Source: Mucilaginibacter lappiensis (GTDB taxonomy: Bacteria; Bacteroidota; Bacteroidia; Sphingobacteriales; Sphingobacteriaceae). From it: DNA of 64,000 nt. Numbering within the stretch: position 1 is the first letter of the stretch; each line of letters opens with the position of its first letter. This document shows positions 51,941-61,862 of the stretch, piece after piece. The notes beneath the pieces are model-generated. The model was not told the origin of the DNA. It saw nothing but the letters and a program-made list of their open reading frames with translations, and ran no database searches. Location: contig NZ_FTMG01000003.1 in the NCBI RefSeq assembly GCF_900155965.1, forward strand, positions 186,001-250,000, given 5' to 3'. The position numbers were made by a program, and so were the translations under genes.

Positions 51941-52714
51941 ATGAAAAATAAATTTGAAGCGTTTTTAAGCCTTCATCAGCAAGCAGAGCCATTAATAATA
52001 GGCAATGCCTGGAATGTGCAAAGCGCTAAAGTATTTGAGCAGAAAAATTTTAAAGCCATAGCCACATCCAGTCTCTCGGTTGCCGAAACTTTGGGCTATG
52101 AGGACGGGCAGGATATGAACTTTGAGGATTATCTGTTTGTAGTTAAGCGTATCGCAGCCTCCGTGTCGCTACCTTTCTCTGTGGATCTGGAAGGTGGTTA
52201 TGGCGATACGACTGAGCAAATAGTGGGTAATATTATTCAACTATACCATCTTGGCGTATCGGGTATCAACATAGAAGATTCTGTTGTAGTTAACGGACAG
52301 AGAAGTATCGAAAACGCCGAAATCTTCGCAGAAAAACTCAGGCGTATATGTGCGTTGTTAAATGCCGAAAATATAAAGATATTCATCAATGTGCGCTCCG
52401 ATTCATTCCTGCTGGGTTTGCCCAATGCCCTGGAAGATGCACTTAGCCGGATAAATCTCTATCAAAATACAGGTGTGCATGGTTTATTTTTTCCCTGCAT
52501 AACCCAGATACCCGACATGCAGCAAGTTACCCAAAGCTCAAAACTACCAATCAATGTGATGTGCGTACCAGGCTTGCCTAATTTTGAGCAATTGCAGCAA
52601 GCCGGTATAAAAAGAATAAGCATAGGCCCTTTTCTGAATAAAAGCGTATATCAGAAAATGGGAGCCACGATTGATCAAATGGTTGAGGAAGGCAGCTTTG
52701 ACAATCTTTTTTAA
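51941..52714 (+). CDS. Isocitrate lyase / PEP mutase family protein (257 aa)
   Basis: TIM-barrel enzyme of this superfamily: IIGNAWNVQSAKVFEQ, TSSLSVAETLGYEDG, SVDLEGGYGDT (metal-binding Asp/Glu strand), GINIEDSV and NVRSDSF are in the expected order. The KKCGH/SRCG cysteine loop of isocitrate lyase is absent, so a C-C or P-C lyase/mutase of another specificity is likelier. It shares the promoter type and probably the AraC control with the previous gene. Confidence 0.88.
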   Translation: MKNKFEAFLSLHQQAEPLIIGNAWNVQSAKVFEQKNFKAIATSSLSVAETLGYEDGQDMNFEDYLFVVKRIAASVSLPFSVDLEGGYGDTTEQIVGNIIQLYHLGVSGINIEDSVVVNGQRSIENAEIFAEKLRRICALLNAENIKIFINVRSDSFLLGLPNALEDALSRINLYQNTGVHGLFFPCITQIPDMQQVTQSSKLPINVMCVPGLPNFEQLQQAGIKRISIGPFLNKSVYQKMGATIDQMVEEGSFDNLF

Positions 52715-52746
52715 TTATATCCTTATCCATCAATCATATTAAAATA

Positions 52747-52783
52747 AACAAAGAGCGATCTGTTCCGGATCGCTCTTTGTTAT
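52747..52783. terminator. Bidirectional terminator between convergent genes
   Basis: Stem AACAAAGAGCGATC / GATCGCTCTTTGTT with a short loop. It serves the lyase gene on + and the TonB receptor on -. Confidence 0.9.
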
Positions 52784-52802
52784 TAGAAAATTTAGTCCTT
52801 AT

Positions 52803-55229
52803 TTAAAATTTATAAGCAAAACTTAAAGCAAAGTTTCTTTGCGCTTGCGGGATTATTGAATAATTGCCGATATAATACTGTTTATTGGTGATGTTATTCA
52901 GGTTAAGGGTAATTCTGTAATTATCTGCACTATAAAACAAACTGGAATTGATCAGTAAATAACTTGGCAGATAAAATATACCGGTTACGCTACTATCTAT
53001 TGATTTTTGTTCGCTCGCATAATTACCGCCAACACCAAAACCAAAATTTTTCAAATCCCCCCTGGTAAATTTATAGGTTGCCCATAGGTTTGCCAGGTCC
53101 GGAGGGCCCTGACCTCCGGGAGTTCTGCCCGGTTCATTATAAAAATCGCCGGCATTACCCTTTAATACTTTGATAGAATTATGGCTGTAACCCGCTAAAA
53201 GATTTAAACCAGGTGCCGGGTTAGCGTTCATATCCAACTCCAAACCTTTACTGCCTACTGTACCGCCTTGCAGGTAACCATTTATATTGTGTGGATCAGT
53301 ATACACCCTGTCAGACACCCGGATATCATAGTACGACACGGTAATATTTAATTTATCTGAAAGCAGGTTAGTTTTCACACCTACCTCCCATTGATTGGCA
53401 TGCTCTGGTTTAAATGATTGCGTACCAGGATTATTACCTAAAGAATCAGCCACTGAACGCGGATCGACATTGATGAAAGCGTTCATGTAGTTGGCAAAAA
53501 TTGAAACCTTATCCATCACCGGCTGATAAACCAATCCAAATTTTGGTGATAGAAATGTTTGGTTATAGTTAGCGGTAGGATCACCTTTGAGCCCCTGGGA
53601 CACATAATGATCAACCCTTAAACTGGCCATACCTGCCAAAGCCGGTGTAAAATTAATTACGTCTGAAACATAGGCGCTGTATGCACTATTGGTAGTGTTA
53701 TTTCTATTTCCAGGCTTAGTTGCCAAAATATTATCAACCAGTGCCTGAGATAGATATACCGGAGGTATAGTATCAGTGGTATGGGGAACAGGATATGCCA
53801 CTTCACCGCTTTGTGGAGTTACACGCCTTACCATGGCATAGCCCGATCCATTATTGATCGCATTACGGCTATAATAATCTAAGCCAATCAGTAGACGGTT
53901 CCGCATGTTCCCGATCTTGAAATCGCCATTAAAATTTTGCTGCACATCGGTTGTACTGGTTGTTTGCTGATCTTTATGGAGGGTTTGCCCAAAATACTGA
54001 TCTGTTGGTACGGCATCCTCATAAATATAACTATAGTAACCATTCGATTTTACCGTCGTGCGCGAAAACACCGTTTGTGAGGTCCATTGACTGGATATTT
54101 TATACAGCATTTGCGCCTGCAAATTAAACCTGGGGTTTTTCATGGTCAAATCATTGCTGATGAATGATTCGTTGTAATTCAGGTTTAAATCCTTCACAGT
54201 TTTAAAGGGTAAGGGGCTCATCCTGTCCGACGGAAAGAATATCGGCGCCACCGCTCTCTCTTCCTGCATTATCTCCGTTAGGAAATGAAACGAAAGCTTG
54301 TCATTCACCTCATATATCAAAGACGGTGCTACAAAAAAAGATTTTTGAAAGCCAGCGTTCTGAAAACTATTTTGATCAGTATATGCCGCGTTTACCCGTA
54401 ATGCTACTTTTTCTGTTTTACTTAGCGGTGTATTGACGTCGGCCGTAACCCGGTTTAAGCCAAAGCTACCTACGTTATAGGTAATCTCGCCGCCGGTTGT
54501 AAAATACGGCTTTTTGGTAATGGTATTGATCATGCCACCATAGCTTAAAAAGGCTCCGCCAAACAACGTGCCTGATGGCCCCTTGATCACTTGTATCTCT
54601 TCTACATTGGCTAAATCAAGGTCTCCGCTGGTTAAGCCAGATAAACCATTAACAAGTGTTGCCTGGCCTTGAAAACCACGTATCGCGAAATAAGCACCGC
54701 CATCTCCCCCCCTGCCTGTTGATCCCCACGTTTTGGCAATTCCGGGCACATTCCGCAGCGCATCGTCATATGAGGTAATGCCTTGCTGTTTTATTATTTC
54801 GGACGAAACAGTGTTATAAACCTGTGGGTTCTCCAGGTTTTTCAAGGGCATTTTAGCCACAATGGAATTTACCTTATTTGATTTTTTTGTTGAAATTACA
54901 ACCTCTTGTAACTGGGTGGAATTTTCTTTTAATATAAAGTTAACCACTAGAGTTTCACCTGACCGTGTCTCTATGGTTTGTTCCCTTTTCTCGAGTCCTA
55001 TAAAAGATGCCACCAGCCTGTGCGATCCCGGTGTTACCCGTTTAATCTGGTAATGTCCATTTTCATCGGTTAAAGTGGCTTTGTTAGTGCCTTTGATGGT
55101 TATACTCACCAGGTCGGCGGGCTTTCCGTCAGCTGTTTTTACAGAGCCGGTAATGGTTGCTGTTTGTGCTAGTAAAGTGAAGGAGGGTAGCAGGAACAGA
55201 AGTAAGCAATAAGTAATTTTTTTTATCAT
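52803..55229 (-). CDS. TonB-dependent siderophore-type receptor (808 aa)
   Basis: Signal peptide to about residue 21 (LPSFTLLAQ), CarboxypepD_reg-like domain ~25-108 (ITGSVKTADGKPADLVSITI), plug ~120-245 (TSYDDALRNVPGI, GGAYFAIRGFQ, IQVIKGPSGTLFG) and a 22-strand barrel ending in Phe (FALSFAYKF). It imports iron chelates or another large ligand across the outer membrane with TonB. No SusD partner, so it is not of the glycan type. No TonB box, sigma or anti-sigma gene is next to it. Confidence 0.93.
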   Translation of the reverse strand: MIKKITYCLLLFLLPSFTLLAQTATITGSVKTADGKPADLVSITIKGTNKATLTDENGHYQIKRVTPGSHRLVASFIGLEKREQTIETRSGETLVVNFILKENSTQLQEVVISTKKSNKVNSIVAKMPLKNLENPQVYNTVSSEIIKQQGITSYDDALRNVPGIAKTWGSTGRGGDGGAYFAIRGFQGQATLVNGLSGLTSGDLDLANVEEIQVIKGPSGTLFGGAFLSYGGMINTITKKPYFTTGGEITYNVGSFGLNRVTADVNTPLSKTEKVALRVNAAYTDQNSFQNAGFQKSFFVAPSLIYEVNDKLSFHFLTEIMQEERAVAPIFFPSDRMSPLPFKTVKDLNLNYNESFISNDLTMKNPRFNLQAQMLYKISSQWTSQTVFSRTTVKSNGYYSYIYEDAVPTDQYFGQTLHKDQQTTSTTDVQQNFNGDFKIGNMRNRLLIGLDYYSRNAINNGSGYAMVRRVTPQSGEVAYPVPHTTDTIPPVYLSQALVDNILATKPGNRNNTTNSAYSAYVSDVINFTPALAGMASLRVDHYVSQGLKGDPTANYNQTFLSPKFGLVYQPVMDKVSIFANYMNAFINVDPRSVADSLGNNPGTQSFKPEHANQWEVGVKTNLLSDKLNITVSYYDIRVSDRVYTDPHNINGYLQGGTVGSKGLELDMNANPAPGLNLLAGYSHNSIKVLKGNAGDFYNEPGRTPGGQGPPDLANLWATYKFTRGDLKNFGFGVGGNYASEQKSIDSSVTGIFYLPSYLLINSSLFYSADNYRITLNLNNITNKQYYIGNYSIIPQAQRNFALSFAYKF

Positions 55230-55417
55230 AGTTGGTGATTTTGATATGGGGCAAAAGTATCGTTTAAATCGCTCTCAAACAATACTGTTTAAAGCCGTTC
55301 CAAATAAGATTTTTCATTCATTTTGAGGGAGATGCACATCTGTTTCACAGATTTATAACGATTGATATTTTTAACAAATTAGACAAGTATTGACGGTTAG
55401 TTTGTAATTTAGAGATT

Positions 55418-56404
55418 ATGAAAAACTTACCAATTACAAGCTACAAGGGTATTTCCCGTTTTATACGGGTACAAATGATTTTATCATTGTTCTTTTTTTC
55501 AGCCATCAGCGCCTCAGCGCTTTCATTTGAAAAAGCTTCGGATGCAGCTGTTATCGGGCGATGGGACATCACGATAGATAAGGCGGGCAAAAGCCTGCCG
55601 TCATGGTTGGAGGTACAAAAATCGGGAACCCATATCCTCATCGGTCGTTTTACCTACGCTTTTGGAAGTGCACGGCCTATTTCAGAAATTAAACCACATG
55701 ATGGAAAATATAGCTTTTCCATTCCGCCTCAGTGGGAAGAAGGAAACCGGAATATGGATTTTGAATTTGAGCTGAAGGGCGAGGAATTAGTGGGTACCAT
55801 GGTGTATACCGATGGGGTTACTTATCATTTTACCGGGGTACGGGCGCCATCGCTAATAAGAGCTAAAGATCCTGTTTGGGGCACACCTGTTAAATTATTT
55901 AATGGTAAAGACACTAAAGGCTGGCATGCCGACGGTAAAAATCAGTGGACTGTAGAGTCGGGCATTTTGCGGAGCCTGCACTCCGGCGCTAACCTGATCA
56001 CTGATAAAACTTTTAATGATTTTAAATTACATATTGAGTTTCGTTATCAAAAAGGCAGCAACAGCGGAGTTTACTTGAGGGGCAGGTATGAAGTGCAGAT
56101 CATGGATGTTAAAAGCGGCGAACCGGAACCTATCAACAACCAGTTCAGCGCTATTTATGGTTTCCTGCCTCCAAACAAAATGATGGCGAAAGACGCGGGA
56201 GAGTGGCAAACCTATGATATTACACTGGTAGGCAGGCTGGTTACTATAGTAGCCAACGGCACTATGGTAATATGCAGGCAGGAGATACCTGGAATTACTG
56301 GCGGGGCTTTCAATAGTAAAGAAGGCGAGCCCGGTCCTATTTTGATCCAGGGAGATCATGGACCGATCGATTATAGGAATATCGTAATAACACCTGCAAA
56401 ATAG
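55418..56404 (+). CDS. DUF1080 secreted protein (328 aa)
   Basis: Signal sequence (about residues 15-35, MILSLFFFSAISASALS), an N-terminal strand-rich domain of ~110 residues (WDITIDKAGKSLPSWLEV), then the DUF1080 (3-keto-disaccharide hydrolase-like) domain at ~150-326: VKLFNGKDTKGWH, DFKLHIEFRYQKGSNSGVYLRG, EVQIMD, GPILIQGDHGPIDYRNI. This is a jelly-roll related to concanavalin-type lectins, often an enzyme for oxidised sugars. It ends at a terminator. Confidence 0.85.
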   Translation: MKNLPITSYKGISRFIRVQMILSLFFFSAISASALSFEKASDAAVIGRWDITIDKAGKSLPSWLEVQKSGTHILIGRFTYAFGSARPISEIKPHDGKYSFSIPPQWEEGNRNMDFEFELKGEELVGTMVYTDGVTYHFTGVRAPSLIRAKDPVWGTPVKLFNGKDTKGWHADGKNQWTVESGILRSLHSGANLITDKTFNDFKLHIEFRYQKGSNSGVYLRGRYEVQIMDVKSGEPEPINNQFSAIYGFLPPNKMMAKDAGEWQTYDITLVGRLVTIVANGTMVICRQEIPGITGGAFNSKEGEPGPILIQGDHGPIDYRNIVITPAK

Positions 56405-56457
56405 GGCTGTTGACAATCTTGAAAAAGCTTCAACTCACAAAGTTTTAAGCCTATCTT

Positions 56458-56500
56458 AACTAAAACCCTGTACTGATAACAGGTACAGGGTTTTAGTTTT
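56458..56500. terminator. Bidirectional terminator
   Basis: Stem AACTAAAACCCTGTAC / GTACAGGGTTTTAGTT with a short loop, between the convergent DUF1080 and GH30 genes. Confidence 0.9.
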
Positions 56501-56521
56501 ATTGGAGATAGAATAGGTATT

Positions 56522-58057
56522 TTATCTGATAAGACCAGTAAGGGTGATCACTGAACGCGACGGAATAATTGTTTTTGAACCGTCTATTTTGCTGGCTTTA
56601 AGCTCGCCAGTCCGGGATGTTAAATACGAGTTAGTAAACTGAATTTTCGTATTCCCGGTATTGAGCCCGGTAACTACATCATCTGGATTAGGATTGATGA
56701 TAACCACGACTATATTTTTTCCGCTTTTAAAGGCAGAAACAAGCAGGGGTTTATTCTCAGAAGATGAAACCTCTGCGTTAATTCTTATGGCACCGGGTTT
56801 GATAAACCTGCTATAGTTACCCATAGCCCAAAGCATTTTACTGGAGTAAAAATTCCCATCGGTTTTATTTTTATCGATGTAAATAAGACCATCTTTATAG
56901 TCATAGGCCGAAATGGCTGTCCACCATTGCCATGCAGAAGCATTAGCCACAGTAAGATCGGTATGGATCACTGAAGCTAAATATAGAGCGGCATCTATAC
57001 CGAGATCGCGTTCGTTACCATCCATCTCCCCTGCATTGTCCCCTAAAATACAATACTCCGATTGCCAGTAATCAAGACCTTTTATGGCAGCTATGTTATC
57101 GGCTAGCGCCTTACGCGCCTTTATAGCTGTTGCCATGGGCGACGTAGTAAAATAACTGTGTGCCGATATGGTTTTACTTACGCCAGGCAGATCGCCAAGA
57201 TAATTAGCTGATCCGGGCCTAAAAAAATCATTTATTTGATTACCCCTCCCCGGCTTATCACCTGGAGTAAATAAATAATTAATACTCCCGGCTTCCCCAA
57301 CAAGAATTTTAGAGCTGATCTTTTTAGCCTCAAACTCTTTGCTGATGGATTTGATGACGCCGGCAATCTCCGTGTTGTTATACGGACATCCCTCCTGTCC
57401 GCCATTACTCCAATCCCATTGAGGTTCGTTTATTGGGCTTATATAATCAAATTTAATTTCACTTACCTGTTCAAGGCCTTGTACAACTTTTGCCAGGTAT
57501 GCGGCAAAGGCATTGTATTTATCGGGTGCGATGTTTACTTTACCATCGTTTGCATAAGCCTTCTTGTTTATGGTGTACTGTACCGGCGGACTATTAGTAA
57601 AGCCTAAAAATTGCTTTACGCCACGTTTTTTTGCTGCTTTTAAAAACCAAACCTGCCCTGACTGATTTTGCCAGTTGTAAGTACCGTCTGCGTTTAAAAA
57701 TGATTCGGCACGGCGCCATTCGTCTTGAATTTCGCTTCCATTTCCCTGCTGGGCGCTACCTGCCCCTATATTGAACCGCCATAACGATAAACCAATGCCT
57801 TTTGGCGAGCCATCAGCATAAGTATCATTGCTAAAAAGCAGATCCGCAATTTTGTTTCGCTTATCATCGGGCCAATTACCCGCAAACTGGCATGACCATG
57901 CATCAGATGCACCAAAATTGCTGATGGTTTGGTATGTTTTCGAAAAATCAATATGGATTGTCGCTTCCTTATTCTGACAACTTGCTAAAGAGTTATTAAG
58001 TACCAGGGCAATACCTGTCAGAAATATTTTTTTTGTTGTAGATATCAGTATCATCAT
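56522..58057 (-). CDS. GH30-family glycoside hydrolase lipoprotein (511 aa)
   Basis: Lipobox LASC near residue 26 follows a signal sequence. The TIM-barrel of GH30 starts at QTISNFGASDAWSCQF and includes LSLWRFNIGAG, TNSPPVQYT, general acid in ISPINEPQWDW and nucleophile Glu in YWQSEYC. A small beta-domain closes the chain. The family includes beta-1,6-galactanases and related endo-glycanases. Specificity cannot be fixed. It is the last gene of the minus-strand glycan locus. Confidence 0.85.
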   Translation of the reverse strand: MMILISTTKKIFLTGIALVLNNSLASCQNKEATIHIDFSKTYQTISNFGASDAWSCQFAGNWPDDKRNKIADLLFSNDTYADGSPKGIGLSLWRFNIGAGSAQQGNGSEIQDEWRRAESFLNADGTYNWQNQSGQVWFLKAAKKRGVKQFLGFTNSPPVQYTINKKAYANDGKVNIAPDKYNAFAAYLAKVVQGLEQVSEIKFDYISPINEPQWDWSNGGQEGCPYNNTEIAGVIKSISKEFEAKKISSKILVGEAGSINYLFTPGDKPGRGNQINDFFRPGSANYLGDLPGVSKTISAHSYFTTSPMATAIKARKALADNIAAIKGLDYWQSEYCILGDNAGEMDGNERDLGIDAALYLASVIHTDLTVANASAWQWWTAISAYDYKDGLIYIDKNKTDGNFYSSKMLWAMGNYSRFIKPGAIRINAEVSSSENKPLLVSAFKSGKNIVVVIINPNPDDVVTGLNTGNTKIQFTNSYLTSRTGELKASKIDGSKTIIPSRSVITLTGLIR

Positions 58058-58106
58058 TGTTCAGATCAACAATAAAGCAGGACCTTACGATCCTGCTTTA
58101 TTGAAT

Positions 58107-59603
58107 TTATTGTTGTACGATTTGCCATTGCTGGTTGTTGCCACCACCCCAAGGCCATTGTATAATACCCGCTCCGTTAGCGGTTGAGGCGCCATTAACA
58201 TCAAGCGCCAGGCCACTGTTTCGGTTGATAGCTTTATATATACCAGCGCTGGTAGCCGTAAGCTGCCATTGCTGGTTATTGCCGCCGTTCCAGGGCCACT
58301 GTATAATACCAGCGCCATTGGCAGTAGAGCTCATGTTAACGTCCAATGCCTGGCCACTGTTGCGATTGGCTATTTTATAATAGCCCCCACCATTATCAGT
58401 AATTTGCCATTGTTGATTGTTACCACCATTTTGCGGCCACTGTATAATGCCAGCACCGTTGACAGTTGAAGCACCATTAACATCAAGCGCCTGCCCGCTG
58501 TTGAGGTTCAGGAACCGGTAATAAGCAGCAGTATAAAAAGTATCGGTACCACCAGCGCCAACCCCCCAGGCATATTGTAATCTACTCAAGCCAGATGCAT
58601 TGGTGGTAGTAACCGTTGGGCTGGTGGTACTGCCACCTAGCTGTTGTATGGCATAGCCATCGCCAGTACGGATACCCGGCCAGTAAACAGCTCCCATACC
58701 TAATGTCCTAATCACATTAGTTAGCCCTTGTATATAAGCTATATCTGCACTGCCACCAATGGCACCGGTGTAATTTATGCCACTGTTCATGGTATCGCCA
58801 AACTCAGTAAATACAGCACGGTTACTGTAGTTCCCAACATTTCCTTTCACCCTATTTTCCCATTGTGCTGCGGTTGTAAGCCCCCCGTTGCTAAAAAAAG
58901 TATAATCGTGAATAGATAACAGGCAGTTAGTAAAACGGCTATCGGCGCCTACACCAGTAATATCCTGTGCATATGATGTTCCGTCGATCAGTATATGCCC
59001 TTGTGGCACCGATGGATATGTGCTCAACCATTGTGCGCAAATGGTTGTCCAGTCCGACAGGGAATAACCGTGCGGCTCGTTAAATATCTCGAAATACACA
59101 TGCGCATTGCTGCCATATTTGGTGACAATGGTTTGCCACATAGACCAAAACTCGGTGGTGTTATCAATCTTACCATCTTCGGATGATTTGCCTTCCCAGT
59201 AACCCAATATCACATTCATTCCTTTGCTTACTGCTTTATCAATAACGCCGGTATAAGCGTTCCACCAGGCTTGTGATACGGTGGAGTAATTTACAGGCAA
59301 CCTCACGGTATTTGCACCTGTATTAGTTTGAATGCCCGATAACACGGCATCGGCTTTTGCAGATACCGTAGCATAACTGTCTGACGATGTTAAACCGCTT
59401 AATACGAGTACTCCATCGCTGAAATTATCACCATCACATGCCCAGTTAACGCCCTGGAGCGCGCTTGCCGGTGTCGAATTAACTTTTATAGTTTTTGTTT
59501 TTACTTCGCCTATGGATGACGATCCTTTTACCGCGGTCATATCCTTTTTACACCCTGCCATCAAACAACACGCCGCTAATAATAAAATGCTTTGGTTTTT
59601 CAT
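58107..59603 (-). CDS. GH5 enzyme with ricin-type lectin domain (498 aa)
   Basis: Lipoprotein start MKNQSILLLAACCLMAGC. A GH5-type barrel spans ~50-345: GVNWACDGDNF, ANTVRLPVNY, acid EIFNEPHGY and nucleophile FTEFGD. The C-terminal ~130 residues are three tandem beta-trefoil repeats of the ricin/CBM13 type, each with NSGQALDVN-like start and NNQQWQ (QxW) end. The DNA of the three is highly alike. It should cut a beta-mannan or beta-glucan-like chain at the cell surface. It pairs with the GH30 gene. Confidence 0.9.
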   Translation of the reverse strand: MKNQSILLLAACCLMAGCKKDMTAVKGSSSIGEVKTKTIKVNSTPASALQGVNWACDGDNFSDGVLVLSGLTSSDSYATVSAKADAVLSGIQTNTGANTVRLPVNYSTVSQAWWNAYTGVIDKAVSKGMNVILGYWEGKSSEDGKIDNTTEFWSMWQTIVTKYGSNAHVYFEIFNEPHGYSLSDWTTICAQWLSTYPSVPQGHILIDGTSYAQDITGVGADSRFTNCLLSIHDYTFFSNGGLTTAAQWENRVKGNVGNYSNRAVFTEFGDTMNSGINYTGAIGGSADIAYIQGLTNVIRTLGMGAVYWPGIRTGDGYAIQQLGGSTTSPTVTTTNASGLSRLQYAWGVGAGGTDTFYTAAYYRFLNLNSGQALDVNGASTVNGAGIIQWPQNGGNNQQWQITDNGGGYYKIANRNSGQALDVNMSSTANGAGIIQWPWNGGNNQQWQLTATSAGIYKAINRNSGLALDVNGASTANGAGIIQWPWGGGNNQQWQIVQQ

Positions 59604-59710
59604 AATTTGGTATAGGTTAGTAGAGGGTTAAAAAAGGGGGATGAAAACATATCCCTCCCCCTTTGTAATGAGTAACAATATGTCAACTCAATTACGCTGC
59701 ACTAAAACTA

Positions 59711-60097
59711 TTAATTAGTAATACCTACCGTAAGGTTCGTCTGCGCATTGATAGAATAAACAGCCCCGTGACCATTAGCATTGTTGATAAATGTTGGTGT
59801 ACTTCCACCACCATCTAAACGATAATTGTAAGTACCCGGACCGGTAGTATAAATACCTACGGTATATTGACCCGGAGTTATAGGGCCATAGCTACCTGTG
59901 GTTCCGGGAGCAACAGTAATAGTGTGGGTGGTTGGACCACTCAATTCTATGGTACAGGTGTAGGACGTTGTATTATAATAATTGACACCAATGCTAAATT
60001 TGTATGGGTGGTTTACAGCATGTTTTTCAATTTTCATAGACTGAGAAACGAAAAACGAAGAAAAACATAGGAAGAGAACAAACATTTTAGTTTTCAT
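59711..60097 (-). CDS. Small secreted beta-rich protein of the glycan locus (128 aa)
   Basis: Signal segment (MFVLFLCFSSFFVSQS), then a Thr/Gly/Tyr-rich beta domain (YYNTTSYTCTIELSG, APGTTGSYGPITPGQYTVGIY), without catalytic motif. It sits between SusD and the glycosidases, the position of surface glycan-binding proteins in such loci, but it is shorter than known ones. Unknown family. Confidence 0.6.
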   Translation of the reverse strand: MKTKMFVLFLCFSSFFVSQSMKIEKHAVNHPYKFSIGVNYYNTTSYTCTIELSGPTTHTITVAPGTTGSYGPITPGQYTVGIYTTGPGTYNYRLDGGGSTPTFINNANGHGAVYSINAQTNLTVGITN

Positions 60098-60171
60098 AAT
60101 TTATGGTTTTTAATTAGTTTAACAGGAGGCCCTCACAGAGCCTCCCTAATTGATATAAGTATTTAGGATAT

Positions 60172-61851
60172 CTAGTTAGTATAACCCGGATTTTGCTTTA
60201 GCTGCCCGTTTGAAGCCTGTATTTCAGCTAATGGTATCGGCAACCAATAGTGCTGTGATAAAAAGGCCCGGCCGGTTAACGCTATCTTTGATGTATAGCT
60301 GTAGCCGGAAGGACTGGCGCTATTTATGCCCACCGCAATGCCATAAGCCGGAACATTTTCAGTCTGCGAAGCAATTTGCCACCTGCGTACATCGTAAAAC
60401 CGGTGTTCCTCAAAAGCAAGCTCAATCTGCCTTTCATTTCTAATAGCGGTACGCATATCATTTTGAGACAATCCTGACAGTGTAGGCATGTTTACAGATG
60501 TCCGTTGCCTGATGGCATTAATGGCCTGGTAAACACTCGCGTCAGGACCCACGGCTTCATTTTGTGCCTCGGCATAGTTAAGCAGTATTTCTGCGTACCG
60601 GAAATAGATCCAGGGTTGTGCACCTGCTTCGTTTGAACTGGTGATGGAATAAGCATCATTGGCGAACTTTTTCAAATAATAACCGGTTTTACTCGCGTTC
60701 TGAGGGTTCGGCCCCTGGTTACTGTCTTTACCACCCGGCAAAAATACCTGGACAATATTGTTTCTGTATGGAGCCCCATTGTAAAGGATGGTTGCATAAA
60801 ACCGTGGATCGCGGTTAACGTAGGGGTTTTGTGAATCGTAGCCCGATGCCGGATCAGTGATGGATTTGCCATTATTCATTTGATAGGCATCCACCATATT
60901 TTGCAAGGGTACATTACCGCCATAACCACCATAGCTGTTAGGCCCATTATCCAGCTCTATCGGGAGGTGGGCCGCTGTAACCGGATAAAATAACCTTTCG
61001 AATATAATTTCGTTATTATCAGGCGTCAAAAATAACTGGCCATAACCACCCTGGAATAAACTGTATTTACCCAAATCCATCACTGCCTTAGCTGCCGCAG
61101 CGGCGGCCTGCCAGGTTCCTGCGTTATACAAAGGACTGGCGGCATATAGCAATAATCTTGATTTTAATGCCAGCGCAGCGCCTTTTGTTGCCCTGCCTAA
61201 AGCCCATGATGTGCCATTATCTACCGGGAGCCTTGAGGCTGCGTCGTCCAATTCAGAACTGGCATAAGTAATGGACTGAGCAATAGTAGCGCGATTGAAA
61301 AGGCTTGGGTCTTGCAAGTTATCAGTTAGTTCAGTTACCTTATCACCCATCAATACTACACCGCCATAGTTACGAATGAGATCCTGATACCTGAACGCCC
61401 TGATAAACTTAAGCTCGCCAATTAATTTATTTTTATGCCCTGCGCTTAGTGGTAAACCATTTATTATACTTAAGGCGTAATTACACTCCCGGATACTGCG
61501 GTAGCTGCGTGCCCAAATGGTTCCCGCATCACCAAGATTGTTAGGAGCTAACTGCCCTTGCTGGATCACCCAGGTGTTATCGTTGTTATTATATATAGAT
61601 TCATCTGTCAATGAACTCCAAAATGCCCATTGAAACCCTCTGCCAAAGCCTGTATCATCATCTTCTTTATCCTGTAATTTAACACCGATATACCTGTTGA
61701 TAACATAAGCTTCAAAAAGTGAGGTATCTGATAAAATAGAGGAATTGTCAATCCTATCAGTGGCCGGCACTGTCAGAAAATTCTTTTTACAGGATGTCAT
61801 GGATACAACGCAAAGTACCAGGCAGCCTATTATATATTGTATAGTTTTCAT
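60172..61851 (-). CDS. SusD/RagB-family glycan-binding lipoprotein (559 aa)
   Basis: Lipobox signal (VSMTSC near residue 21). SusD features: YVINRYIGV, ELKFIRAFRYQDLIRNYGGVVLM (TPR-like region), NGAPYRNNIVQVF, WIYFRYAEILLNYAEAQNEA, LAFEEHRFYDVRRW and closing HYWLPIPLAEIQ. It caps the SusC channel and binds oligosaccharide at the cell surface. It starts 12 bases after the SusC gene ends. Confidence 0.95.
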   Translation of the reverse strand: MKTIQYIIGCLVLCVVSMTSCKKNFLTVPATDRIDNSSILSDTSLFEAYVINRYIGVKLQDKEDDDTGFGRGFQWAFWSSLTDESIYNNNDNTWVIQQGQLAPNNLGDAGTIWARSYRSIRECNYALSIINGLPLSAGHKNKLIGELKFIRAFRYQDLIRNYGGVVLMGDKVTELTDNLQDPSLFNRATIAQSITYASSELDDAASRLPVDNGTSWALGRATKGAALALKSRLLLYAASPLYNAGTWQAAAAAAKAVMDLGKYSLFQGGYGQLFLTPDNNEIIFERLFYPVTAAHLPIELDNGPNSYGGYGGNVPLQNMVDAYQMNNGKSITDPASGYDSQNPYVNRDPRFYATILYNGAPYRNNIVQVFLPGGKDSNQGPNPQNASKTGYYLKKFANDAYSITSSNEAGAQPWIYFRYAEILLNYAEAQNEAVGPDASVYQAINAIRQRTSVNMPTLSGLSQNDMRTAIRNERQIELAFEEHRFYDVRRWQIASQTENVPAYGIAVGINSASPSGYSYTSKIALTGRAFLSQHYWLPIPLAEIQASNGQLKQNPGYTN

Positions 61852-61862
61852 AATGCTGAGTA